From NCBI GenBank assembly GCA_020466095.1, contig CM035806.1, positions 15,427,224 through 15,491,223 on the forward strand: a stretch of 64,000 nt of DNA, given 5' to 3'. The notes under the pieces are model-generated. The model worked only from the letters and a program-made list of their open reading frames with translations. It ran no database searches and was not told where the DNA came from. The stretch comes from Chlorops oryzae. Lineage: Eukaryota > Arthropoda > Insecta > Diptera > Chloropidae. Positions 43,149 to 54,650 of the stretch are shown here, piece after piece (position 1 is the first letter of the stretch; the number at the start of each line of letters is the position of its first letter). A program made the position numbers and the translations under genes.

Positions 43149-43335
43149 CGGTTTTCGTAAGTCTCGGATCGTGGATCGCGGAGTGCTCGGTGTTTTTAGT
43201 TTGTAGGCAAGTGAGTGCGTTTTTATGCCTACGAGTGCATTGCACTCTAGCTTCTCTGCCCGCGTCGCTCGATAAGTGAAGAGAAGTCGTTTGTGTTTTC
43301 GTACAAAAAAGCATCGTTAGCAATATGTTGCAAAG
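43116..43335 (+). other. candidate first exon: 5' UTR, start codon and splice donor of an unidentified gene
   Basis: From the proposed start at 43116 the sequence is GC-richer than its surroundings. It ends AAAG then GTGAGT at 43336, a perfect-consensus splice donor. An ATG at 43325 in fair fly start context (CAAT before it) would give only M-L-Q plus two bases of the next codon before the intron, an arrangement seen in some fly genes. An upstream frame at 43225-43275 (16 codons) is possible. Two more donor-like sites, GTAAGT at 43156 and CAAGTGAGT at 43208, could give alternative 5' exons. No downstream exon can be recognised, so the gene is unknown and the rest of the window would be its first intron. 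Confidence 0.45.
43225..43275 (+). CDS. possible upstream ORF in the candidate 5' UTR
   Basis: A 16-codon frame (MPTSALHSSFSARVAR) followed by TAA, entirely inside the proposed first exon and 49 bases upstream of the proposed start codon. If the exon is real it could dampen translation of the main frame. Its start context (TTTT before ATG) is poor. Confidence 0.2.
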   Translation: MPTSALHSSFSARVAR

Positions 43336-43336
43336 G

Positions 43337-43730
43337 TGAGTCACTTTTTTTCTTTGTTTTTCCGTTAACACTTTGGTGTTTTCTAATGAATATATGTATA
43401 TACTTACATATATATAGTTTTTCTATCGTCTTAGGAGACGAAAATGAAAAGACATTTTGCAAATTGAAATGTTTTAATGGTCCTTAAATTTTTTATAAGT
43501 AATTTAATTAAAAATAAATTTAAAAAAAACTATCACTGAGCAGCTGCTCTCGCCCTGTCTGTTTGTCAGGTGATAGGCAATTTGAGAGAATTTGTTCTCT
43601 TATGTCTTAAGCCATTTTGTCTTTTTGGAATTAGTGTTTTTTTTTTCCGAAATAACTGTGCATTTAAAAGTACAAGCAACTTATTGCTTCTAAGCTCTAG
43701 CTACTCTGGCCTGGCTATGCTTATTTTAAT
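43337..43730. other. possible start of a first intron
   Basis: Immediately A/T-rich after the donor, as fly introns are. No other feature recognised before the repeat module at 43731. Confidence 0.4.
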
Positions 43731-43786
43731 CAGCCACGCGACTCGAATTCGAGTCGCTTTAGATCAGAATTTTAATAAAATGCTCT
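43731..43786 (+). repeat. dispersed 60-bp module, copy 2, with 20-bp palindrome
   Basis: The same module as 41953-42013. Here the core is a perfect 20-bp palindrome, GCGACTCGAATTCGAGTCGC at 43738-43757, followed by TTT, AGATCAGAATTTTAATAAAA and TG. The two copies bracket the hAT MITE and the candidate exon. Confidence 0.7.
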
Positions 43787-45281
43787 ACCCACCCAGCAAT
43801 GAAGCGAAAGATAAATAGATCCTTAAACATGAACGTTCGTAGATAAAGCGATGGAAGGAATTTTAACTTCGACCTCGACTGGTTTTCGGTGCATAAAAGT
43901 TAGGAAATAACAAATTGTGTTGCTTAGTTTGTGGTGTGCCAGAAAATGCGCCATTACACATGTACGAATGCGAATGAACATTCCATGTCAAACGGACATC
44001 CACACATTCCCACACGTCCACACATGAAGCGATGTCTTTTATTTTCTATGATGCTGTGTCCCTTTAGATATATTTGCGAGCATAAATATAAAAATTAGTT
44101 GCTGGTCAGCAGCTTTCGTAGGTGGGGAAGTGATATAAAGAGGGACAGACAAAGAGTGATAGAGTGAGAGAAAGAGAGAAAGGGTGGGAGAGAGCAAACG
44201 CAAGCGTACACTATTGTTTCAATGTTCTTTGTCAACGTTGCCCTTGGGTGACGCACAATTAATTAATTAGCTCAGTGGACAAAAATTGTCGGGGCGTTCT
44301 TTGGCGTAATGCTTGGCTCGGTGCGGTTCGGCTCGGCTCGGGCTTGAAGCTGTGTTGGGGTGCGTTGGGCCTGGGGGAAAAGCATGAAAGCTAATTGTAA
44401 GATGTCTTTGCCGATTTCAGGAATGGTCAAGAACAGGGGAAAAGGATCACCGCAGCATGTTGATTTTAAGTGTTAACAAATTGCGAGTGCGTGGCTCTGG
44501 AGCCAGGAGCCAGGATCAAGTAGCCATGGGAAGCAGCACGAACCGAAATCACATGTGTGAAAAAATTGAGACAAAATTAGTTCATAGGCCAAGCCGTTTA
44601 GTCATGCTTGTGTATTTGACCTAGGAAAAAATTAGTAGTTGAATATTATTCATACGAGTATACAGTCGGAATAGAAGGGGTACCTTCATATGCATATAAT
44701 ATATGTATGTATGGATGTACATACCTACCTAAAATTTATTGCCGCTTGCAGGATGGGGCTGTTATAGTGATGTTGAAAATGTGTCGACGAAATGCGGGCT
44801 TTAGACGCGAAGAAAATTTTCCTTTTTGGCTTCAATAAAAGTTGAGCTGCACTTTTCACGAAAATGCAAGAAAACAACAAGAAGTTGAAAAGCGAAAAGA
44901 CCTCGTCGCTCATGAAGTCGAAGCCGATGTCGCCGTCGCAGTCGCCGTCGAAGTCGCAGTCGCAGTCGAGGAAGACGAAGCGGAATAAAGGAACTCAAAT
45001 GGATTTTACGCGTCAAGCATTTGTGGCTGTGCGTTAGTGGCTTTAAATGTTACCACTAAACGTGGTTGGCAACGCACGAAATGTCAGAATGTTATTTTCA
45101 AAGGACACTACTATTACTGACTGCACTATTGCAAGTTTCGCTTCAAATGCCCGGAAGCGAGGAGTTGCATGAAGAGCAGTTTTCTCGCTACCATATGGAC
45201 CATGTTGCCGTGAAAAGGCGAACAAGAAAACAAAGCGACCAAGAGAGATTGAGGGACAGGGAAGGAGGCAAAATAAACTAA
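43787..45281. other. non-coding stretch, short repeats
   Basis: GAGA-rich sequence lies at 44150-44196 (AGAGTGAGAGAAAGAGAG), GGTTCGGCTCGGCTCGG near 44324-44342, and a GTCGCC/GTCGAA hexamer run at 44925-44985. GAGA sites can bind the fly GAGA factor but are frequent by chance. No exon is supported. Confidence 0.5.
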
Positions 45282-46368
45282 AACAAGTAAGAAAGCTAAA
45301 GTCGGTCAAGCCCGACTTTGAAATACCCAGCGTCCCGACATTACGAGCGCCGTTTTTGCTTCTCTATTTGTGGGGTCAGTGGGGGCAACATAAATTATTT
45401 CCCTACACCTTTCATTCGCCATGGGAACCTTTTGCGAGTTTGAAGCCTACTTCTTTTACTTCGGAAGTTACAAAAAATCTTCATTTGTGGGCGTGGCAGG
45501 GGCGGGCCGCATAAAACACCCCGTTCGGGGAAATTTGGAATTTGAAGCTTCTACGCCTTTTATTCGGAAGTTACGAAAAATCTTTATTTGGGGGTGGCGT
45601 GGGGGCCACAAAAAGCACCTTTCATTGCCTTGGTGAACCATGTTGCGAATTCGAAGCTTCTACGCCTTTTACTTCGGAAGTTACGCTTCATTTGTGGGCG
45701 TGCAGTTGGGCGGGCATAAAAAAAATTTTCCACACCTTTCATTTGCCGTTGAACCTATGTTGCGAATTTGAAGCTTTACGCCTTTTATTCGGAAGTTAGA
45801 AAGTTCCTATTTGTGGGCCAGTGGGGGACATAAATTTTTTCACACTTTTTATTTGCCAGGAACCTATGCTGCGAATTTGAAGCTTCTACGCCTTTTACTA
45901 CAAGTTACGATAAGCCCTTATTTTTGGGTTATTTGTGGGGTGGCTCGAGGAGGCGGCGTCCATTTTTGCCAGGATATGTCTCCGATTTTACCAGTACCCC
46001 GGGAATGTGTTGATGGTTCGCAAGTTCAAGCATTTTACTGAAAACACATTATATTCATTTGGGCCAGTTGTCTCCCATTTTTACTTAGGCATACTCGGAC
46101 CCGATATACCTGTGTGTCAAATTTCGACTTGATTGGTCCCCGTTGGAGGAGATCCGACCACGGACGGACGGACAGACGGACAGACGGACGACGGGACGGA
46201 CGGAGGAGAGACGGACAGACGGACAAGGGACAGACGGACAACGGACTGTTTAAAATCGATTCAGTTTTTTGATCCTGATCATTTTATATATATTTTTTCT
46301 AAGCTCCGGAGCTTAATTCTCCCTGTTACAAGATTTGCAAAAAAACTAATAAATTACGCTGGGTATAA
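45282..46368 (-). mobile_element. DINE-1/HINE-like family B copy 2, with internal tandem units
   Basis: Minus-strand copy. The plus strand starts AACAAGTAAGAAAGCTAAAG, then the hairpin AAAGTCGG-TCAAG-CCCGACTTT, and finishes ACGCTGGGTATA. Between lie about five tandem units of roughly 95-115 bases, each with TTTGAAGCTTCTACGCCTTT, CGGAAGTTAC and TTTGTGGGCGTG-type words, as INE-1 carries repeated GCCACGCCCAC blocks. A GGACGGACAGACGGACAG run lies at 46160-46240 and TTTTTTGATCCTGATCA near 46264. Non-coding. Confidence 0.78.
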
Positions 46369-48302
46369 AAAAAAAAAAAAATAAAAAATTGTTCGAAAAG
46401 AAGTGGGAATAGTAAAAGTTTTTAGTCTCGCCGAAGACGCAAGTCGAGTCGCGTCGAGTCACCCGTTTGCATTCCTTTTAGCCATTGCACTTTTGTAAGT
46501 CAATTTCGATTAGAAACTTTTGGCATCTAAGAAAGCAAAGTGCCCATTCTACGTTCGTTCGCTTTTGTATTTCGCACTGTTGCACTTCAGCTTATTCGGT
46601 TCTGTTTGTTTGCTTTTATATTTTTATTTTTTTTGTCCCTTTTTTTTTTTTTTTTGTACGCACTTTTTGCTCCTTTTACCTGTAGGTAGCTCCTGAAAGC
46701 TATTGTACATTTCTCTTTTCGCTTGATCCCATTTTGAAAGGAAATGTTGTTAGCAACTTTCTTTCTTTGGCGCCCCTATTTCGTTACCCGGTTGCCGTTT
46801 TCGTTTTCGATTCTCCGATTCTCTGTTTCGTTTTTGTCAAGTGCGCGTTATCTATGCGTCCTTATGTCGTTCCATTTTTTTTTTTTTTTTTTTTTTTGTG
46901 TCTTTGCTCCTTCATCCTGTTCCTTATGGTGTGCTTATGTTTCAGTTTTTCACAAGTTTTTGTGTTATTGAATTTGAATTAGTTTCCGTTTTTAAAGTTT
47001 CGAAGCAGCAAGTCGAGGGAATGCAACTTTCTACTTCAGATCCTACTTTCGTCCTTACTATTCCCTTCAAAAGTTTCTTTTTTGTATATTTCTTTGTGTT
47101 TCGTTTTTTATTCCGTTTAGTTTTTTCTTCTGTTTTGTCTTAACTCTGAGAAACAATTGAAAGCTTGGGATTTCCGTTCAAACGAATGACGTCTTCCGAG
47201 TCCTTTGTGAACGTTTATTATTTTTTTTTTTCATTCGATTCCTCTTTGGATTCGACTTAAAGTTTATAATTTTTTCAACTAGTTTTTTGTTAGGTTTTTT
47301 CCGTTTTGTTTCTTTTTTTGAAAATTGAGTTTTCAATTTCGAGAAAGTTTAATGATCTCCGATTTTCTTGCATATTTTCTCCTCAAAATTTGTTGATTTT
47401 TTTTTTTAAAAGAAGCTTTGGTTTTGTTTTTTGATGTTGGCTTTTTTCGAGGGCTATCCGTAAAGTAAAATTGGGAAATATGAAAGTTTGAATTGTTTTT
47501 AATGAGCAATTGAAATGAACCAACAAAAGACGTTCTCCTTTTTGGGGGGCATTGAAAAAAAGGGAGAGAGAAAGAGAGGGAGAGAGAAGAGAGAGAAGAG
47601 AGAGAGAGAGCGAGTGAGCGAGTGAACGAGTGAGCGAGCGAGCGAGACATCAGTGCAACAAAAGGGGAAAGTTAGTGTAAAATAATGTCAAAAGCCTCGG
47701 TGAAGGACGCCAAAGGACGGGAATTTTCCCTTGAGGGAGAATTTTGTTTTAAGGAGAGCAGAAAAGAAGAAAAACAAAAACCAGTACAGGAGAGGGCTTC
47801 GACTGTAGAAATAGAATTATTCCGATTTAATGGGTCATTCAGGTGGATGGCTTTAAAAAAATTCCATCCATACTTTTATATTTTGATTTAAAAAAAAAAC
47901 AACATTTTTCTAGCACTCCCAGCAAAATGATTTCTTTTTTTTTATATTTATTCTTCAAATATTATTTATACTGCTTCACAAAGCAAAAATAATCGTGTCG
48001 AGTGCATAACTGTATGAATAGTATCTCCGATGATGTCGGCGGAAATGAAGTCAACTCGCTTGATCTTGCTTTTGGGTGTGCAAAAGAACCGTGTTTTTCT
48101 AAAAGTTGTTGGAAATTTTGTAATGTCTTGATGCCAATACCAAGATTCGGACTGTTTTCAAAATGAAAAGGTCGGGAGGAAAACCCTTTGGATTTTGTGT
48201 ATTCGGAATAAAACGGAGTTGAAAAATATTATATTTATTGGGTTTAATAAAACCCAAAATATTCAGCTTTCAACTGGTATTGCAAAACAAAAAACAACAT
48301 TT
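46369..48302. other. non-coding stretch, T-rich and GA-rich runs
   Basis: T-rich runs lie near 46640-46655 and 46877-46897. A GAGA-type run at 47563-47648 (GAGAGAAAGAGAGGGAGAG) passes into a GAGTGAGCGAGTGAACGAG repeat. No gene is supported. Confidence 0.5.
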
Positions 48303-48450
48303 AGGGGCTCGCTCCAGTTCTGTCAGAAATGAAACAGAAATAAAAAACTTCATATAAGTCCTTAGAAAACCACTCAGAAAAATTCAGATATATTTCTGAA
48401 ACGTTTTTTTATATGAAGCTTTGCATTTCTGACAGAACTGGACAGAACCC
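48303..48450. mobile_element. short TIR element (CCAGTTCTGTCAGAAATG ends)
   Basis: CCAGTTCTGTCAGAAATG at 48314-48331 is matched exactly in inverted form at 48424-48441. Outside this, AGGGGCTCGCT and AGAACCCCT extend the inverted match with a few mismatches to about 29 bases. Total is about 145 bp. No target duplication was recognised. Superfamily unknown. Confidence 0.6.
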
Positions 48451-48814
48451 CTTAGAATAAAATCGGATTAAAAATACTACCATTTTCTATACTTGCTTGC
48501 ACATTTTTGAGAGCATTCAGAATTGGGTCTTTTTGAAGACATGTGCTACAAAAACTGGTTAGCATGGCCTTATTTTGATCACTTACCTTATTTATATGTT
48601 CATATGTATATCATACAAGTAAGAGCGAGAGCGCTGCTCAAGTATAAATCTCTATTTCTCCATATAAATTTGACTGAAAGAATACGCGTATCGATATAGG
48701 TATTAAAGTACCGTATACCCGTACTATACGCGTATTTTATTTTCTGGGTTATAGCGACTTGAAAGTATTAATTAATCGAAATCAAACGAAATCGAAGAGA
48801 AAATTTAATTAAAT
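48451..48814. other. non-coding stretch, nothing recognised
   Basis: A/T-rich. It includes AAAGTACCGTATACCCGTAC and ACGCGTATTTT words at 48706-48740. No supported feature. Confidence 0.45.
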
Positions 48815-49446
48815 TAGAGTTGTAACATTTAAGAAAAAATCGATTTTCGATTAATAGAAGATCTTAATGACTATAAAGCGATATCGGATGATTAATTAAA
48901 TAAATAAAAACGATTAAATCGATTAATTTTTAATTTTTCCAAACATATTTATAGTGCCAATTTATTGTTTTCTGAAAATTTATTGAACCTATTTTAAGCG
49001 TGAACCCTGTTAAAAAGATGCATTTTAGCATGTACTGTAAAAACTATCCCTTCGCGAGTGAAGTAAAAGTCAAGATATAAAAGTTGCCGTTCTACGCAAC
49101 TACAAAGGGGCATTGCCATACAATCGAAGATCAAGATTGATCTAATGTTAAAGCAGTCAATCAATCATTCAGGCCTTTTCTACTAGTCAATTTTTGATAT
49201 TCAATTATAGTTTTTTATTCCCTTTTGGAGGTGCATTCAGAAGAACTGACCATAAATTTCTTCATATTTTTTTCCAATTTAGATATCGTTTTGCTCATTT
49301 TTCAAACAGTTGCCAGAGATTTTCCAAAAAAATGTAACATCGAGAGAAAAAATCGATTTTATTTAAAATCGAAAATAATCGATGCTGAAAAAAATCTAAC
49401 TAAATCGATTAAATCGAAGTTTTGAATGCTTTTTTTGCCAACCCTA
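48815..49446. mobile_element. probable hAT-like element rich in ATCGATT (non-autonomous)
   Basis: The left end TAGAGTTG and the right end CCAACCCTA (complement TAGGGTTGG) resemble Ac-type hAT ends. Flanks AATTAAAT (48807-48814) and ATTTAAAT (49447-49454) would be an 8-bp duplication with one change, but they are A/T-rich. AATCGATT/AAATCGA words are concentrated near both ends. No coding capacity. Confidence 0.45.
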
Positions 49447-49454
49447 ATTTAAAT

Positions 49455-52400
49455 ATGTGTAAATATCGAAAAGAAATTTTTCACATCCTTTAATCGAAGC
49501 GACAGGACATAATGGTTTAGCGGAGTGAACATCGCGAACATGTTCGTTTTTGGCATGCCCTCAGTTTGGGGGGGTGGGGCAAAACTCACGTTGCACACAA
49601 CTTCTGCGCACGCCTTAACGATGCGGTGTTAAATATTTAATGTTCCGCATAATGTGCGAAAGATTGGCAATCGGTTTTACTATTTGAACAAGTCAAAAGC
49701 GTTGTAGACACGTTCGAGCTCTAGGCTCGATTAAAAAGCAATTCTGAGAAAGCTTTTCAAAAGCAACATTAAATGTTGATTACGCTTTCAGGATAGAAGT
49801 AACGAGTCAATTGAATACTTAAGTGCAACTAGAGATAATGCAAGAACTCAGCCAAGCAGGTAGGCAAGCAGGCTGGCTGGCTGGCTGGCAGGGAATGAAG
49901 GAAGGAAAGAAGGATGCAGGGAATATAGGAACCTCATTAAATAGTTTCAATTATTGCATTAAGAAATCTGTGAGGCGAAAGCATAAATGTCCGTTTTTTT
50001 CTTCACTTTTCTTTTTTTATTATTTGGCGTTGTTGTTCTTGTTGTTGTTGTTGTTGTTGTTTCGTTTCTAACGTAGATACGCCTAATGTTGGCATTTTGT
50101 TATTGGTACAAGGCTTAAGTAAATGAAATTTTTACACCTAACTCGAGTGTATCCAAAGTATACAGATAGGGTACACATTCCTTTTGAATGGCGCTCAAGG
50201 TACCGATACAGATAGGTTCATTATATATTTTAAGTACCATTAAGGGTACTGTACGGGTGCACTTAAGTGCACTTTTATGTCAATCGTGCTACGAATCGGT
50301 TTTAGCATTTTAAATGAGATATTTTACATAGTCATTGCGCACTCTTTGTATGCCATTAAAATTAATGTGTACTGCGGCGCGCTGCGCTGCGTATGTGTGT
50401 CGCAGCCTTGCACTATCGCATGCTCAGATAATGTCTTATTTAGGCATGATTAGTCCTAATATGGGAAGATATGCGCTGCTTTCTCAATGTGACCGGTTTA
50501 TCTTGCGTAGCTTTTGATGTCAAAACTCTCTGCTGCATGGAAATAAGCTTCGTTCATGTTAAATGGATTTTTAATTGCTTAAGCTTTAAATTGATTTAAA
50601 GGAAATTGTTTTTTTCTTTTGTTTTTTCAAATTAATCAATTATGCATTTTAGACATATTTCAAGTGCTAAGCTTTTTCGGAAGTTCCACCTTTACACTAG
50701 AAAAATTTCTTTTTATGGCAATAAAACACCTCGTTGAAAGGTCATCTCTTCTCACACTGAGGGCTTTTAGATTTGATCAAAAATGCTGCATAATGGAGCA
50801 CGTTAAACAATTCATTCCACAAGATTGTATTTTTTATCACCGATGACCTCTCTAATGTTGTGAAAAGAGTTCTTCTTAGACATATTGAAAACGTCATCGC
50901 TCAATGATAGTCAAACAGAAAAAACACTAACATTAGTATGCACATTCACTAGGGTGAGGGGAGGAGAGGGAGGTAGAGAGGGAGTCTTTCGCAGTCTTAT
51001 CTAATCAAACCATCTCTAGGTTTGACACAAATCATAACCAACATAAAAAAAATAATAAAAGGAAAACCCCGAGAAGAAAGAAAATTTTACTCGCCTTTAT
51101 TGGACAGCACACGGTCTATTCTCTATCACACCTGAGGGGACTTTTTCTCTTTCATAAAATTTTCTGTTTACATGCCCAAGTGTAGTGAAGTGTATTAAAA
51201 CGTTTTCTTCTTTTTGAAAAAAAAAAAAAGAGATTTCTACTATAAGTTTTCTACTTTGAAAAATGGTCACTTAACATAGATTTTTATTCGACGATAAGTT
51301 CTCAAACATGTCACATGTCGTATGGAAATAAATATTTAACAAAAAAAAAAAAAAAAAAACCTTTCTTTTCGTATCCTTAACCTGCAATATTTGTGAAATT
51401 ATTAATGCCCATCTGAGTTAAATGGGGACATATTCGAAAGTCTAATTTAATTGCGTCAACCGTTCGAAATCGATGGTTTTTCAATAAAATCTAATAAACT
51501 TTTTCTTGGAAAGGATAATCGGATAGTTCATTTTTCATTCCTTTCGATTTTCTACTGAACTGAATTTTTCATTCTCAGTCTATGGTTTCAATCAACACTT
51601 CAATCGGTTTATTCTGTTACTTAGCTAATACCGCAATTTTCCAAGAAGCCTCTCCATGCAGTAGGGGCTACCGATTTGTTTCACAGCCCTGTTCGATAAT
51701 TTTCTTCAATAAGGCCCTTGAGTGAACACTTTTCATTGACATTGACGTACGAACTTTTTTCTACCGGTTGCTGGACCTACAGCGTCGAAGGTGGGGCTCC
51801 CATTTCCTCTCTAAGGAACTGAAATCGTCAATTCAAATGTACGAATATTTAAACTCCGTTAAAATTCACTTCACAGTCTTTCCAATCGCCATTACTGTAA
51901 TTCTGGCAAGCAATGAAAGAGCGCACAGGGTTGTATTCGGAATTTTTTGAATAATGAAGACATGTAAATCAGAATTGCATATCCAATAAAAAAAGAAAAG
52001 CAACAACAGCTGATTGCAGCTCATTCTAATGAGCGTACATGGACACATGGACCTCAGACAATCCGATCTTGGCCAAGTCGGAGTCGGAAAGAAGTCGTGT
52101 AAGCGCACGTGGGACAAAAATGAAGGAAGTTTGATTTTTTTTCAAATTGAAGTAAAATTCGGAGCGTGTGAGTGCTGAGTGAGTGTGAAGTTTTCCTACT
52201 TCAAAAATTACCAATATTTATGTTTCGATTGTTAATGATAACCATCGATAAATTCTATAGCAAATCTTTACGCAAAATGAAGTATTATGAAATTTAGTGT
52301 AGGCGACGTTTCGGATGAACACCACACAACCCCAATTACTTTTTGTTGTGGCGGTAGGCGTTCACTCTATAAAACGACCACGCTCGAATAAAAGTATAGT

Positions 52401-53222
52401 AGTGTGTTCATCGGTTCATGGCTTCTGTGAGCAGCAGTTTGGCCGGTGGGATGTGTCATATCTGAGAAGAGCATAGAACAACAAAAAAAAATTCTTTCAA
52501 CTCTATACGGTGCGGTGTGATTCCAGAGCACTTTATTGAATTCTGCAAATTGGATTGAAATATTTTCACAAAAGTCTGACAAGGATAAAATTGTTTTTCG
52601 GAAACGCACAAAGCGCATTTGTATGTAGTATGAGGAAATCTCTCACAAAGCAATTGACAGTTTAATTTGCTAAGCAAATATAACAACGCACATAGACCCT
52701 GAGAGCTAGTCATTTACATTAACATTTCCATTTCCATTTGCATGCACATTCACATTCACATTGTCATTCGGGGTGTGATGCTGCCATATGCATAGCTATT
52801 AAGAGGCACGTCGTCTATTGTCATATTTATTTGTTCGTTGGCTCGTTCGTTCTGTTGTTATTCTTACTGTCATTGTTTGACACAAATGTGTCTCCTCTTC
52901 TGGCAACAATAAACACATTCTCATTTTATAGGTAATTTTTATATTTCGTCTTCTTGTGTTGGTTTTTGTCTTTCATTCTTTTCATCATTAAAACCTCACA
53001 ACAGAGTTGCATTCAAAATATTTACGAACAGATGCGTGCAGCGTCGTTCGCCTCGTCGTCCTTGGCGTCATCGTCGTCTATGGAACAATGCATTCGAAAT
53101 GTGTAAACAAACCGCAATTGTAGGATATTAGTGCTTTGGTAGTTCTTTTGTTGGATTTTCGCTTTGTGCTCGCTTAGTTGCACTATTGCAGTTTCCCTCA
53201 ATTTAGGCCAACTGGCTTTTTC

Positions 53223-53256
<34 letters not shown>

Positions 53257-54139
53257 ACTCTTGTTGATTGTTGTTGTTTTTATTGTTGGCCTTTTTTTGC
53301 ACATAATTCATCCCTTAATCAGAGGGATTTACATTGTAGGTGAAAGTGCATTGGTGGAAAGTTGAAAAGTTCATGCGAATGTGGGCCACTTCTTGAATGT
53401 TTTGCTTGAATTTGCCGAGTGACTTCGAGAGGGATTTACTGCATTTAAAGGTTTTATAGTATTAGGATTTGATTGTGAAAGTTGTTTCAAATGGTATAAA
53501 CGGGGATTTTCATTTCGGAACCAGTGCCATTGTATGGTGTTTTTGATTTTTTTTTTATTTCGCGCAAAAATGAAAAATATTTTCGAGGGATTGAAAGATT
53601 TGGTAATTCAATTATTTTGTTATGTTCAACATTTGTTGTTAATTTTTTTTTGAAGAAATGTGTGCACAACTGGTCTCAGATGAAAGATAAATTCTGCCTG
53701 GACTTTGGGAAGCTCAGAAAATCCCCATTTTTCTATTTTTTTTTTATACTAAAAATGCCTGTGAAAATTCCCCTTAAAAGTTTAAAAATTAGTTACACAT
53801 ATATCTAGTTTCTTCATCACATCCAAACATATACGAATGCATATAAGAATATGAGAAAGAGCGGATAGCAGCACTTTTTAAGCAGTCTTCTTCAAGGACA
53901 CGCAAATATGCTCTGGTGTGTGTATTAAAGACATAACGAGTTAGTGAGTTATGAACGTGAACATGAAGGGTAAAAATAAAAAATTTGTGAAGCACCTTTT
54001 GTCGTAATATACAACATTTTATTTATAAGAAGCAATGTGTGTGTGTGTGTGTGTTTGTTTGCGTGCAGGATTTTCTTTAGTTTATATGATCACATTGTTT
54101 TATCATAGCCTTAAAATATACTTATAAAAGACTCCAAAA
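49455..54139. other. long non-coding stretch, small repeats only
   Basis: Small repeats only: GGCTGGCTGGCTGGC at 49870-49890, (GTT)n at 50031-50060, poly(A) at 51339-51358, (CT)n at 53220-53256 and (GT)n at 54034-54054. I see no tRNA, exon with supported splice sites, or TIR element here. Confidence 0.45.
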
Positions 54140-54650
54140 ATCCCTCTAACTGGCAGCACCAAATCTGATTTGTGTGGATCTGAGGTAAGACAATTGTGCT
54201 GCCACCTTTAAAAGATGTATTCTTTTAATATCAAAATGGGAAGTTCCCTCAAACTGGTAGCACTAATTTCAAACTGTACGAGTTTTAAATAAAAAAATTA
54301 GTGATGCCACCTTAAAAAATATGTATCTGCAAATACGTAATACGTAACCCCCTTTAATGTTTGAATTTTTGTTTTATTTAAACATATAAAAAATCCCGCA
54401 ATATTGGATGAATTTCTCAAACTGGCATCACCGAATCTGATTTATATGGACCTGAGGTAAGAAAATAGTGCTGCCACCTTTAAAAGTTGTATTCTTTTAA
54501 ATTCAAATAAGGAAATTTCTTCAAACTGGCAGCACTTAAATCAGATCTGGGTGAGTCTTAAATCAAAATTTGTGCTGCCACCTTAGAAAATGTTTGTTTT
54601 TAATAAAAATTACAAAAAAAAAAACTTCAAACCGGCAGCACTGAATAATA
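54140..54650. repeat. alternating GGCAGCAC / GTGCTGCC repeat array
   Basis: Five sense cores (GGCAGCAC or close variants near 54152, 54255, 54420, 54528, 54631) alternate with four inverted cores (GTGCTGCC near 54196, 54303, 54470, 54570). The longer unit of about 270 bases (AAATCTGATTT, TGAGGTAAGA, TGTATTCTTTTAA) is duplicated, with its second copy starting near 54415. Each sense/inverse pair could form an 8-9-bp stem. Confidence 0.85.

Noticed and set aside
44925..44985. R/L-rich minus-strand coding segment
   Set aside because: Produced by a GTCGCC/GTCGAA hexamer run with no splice or start context.
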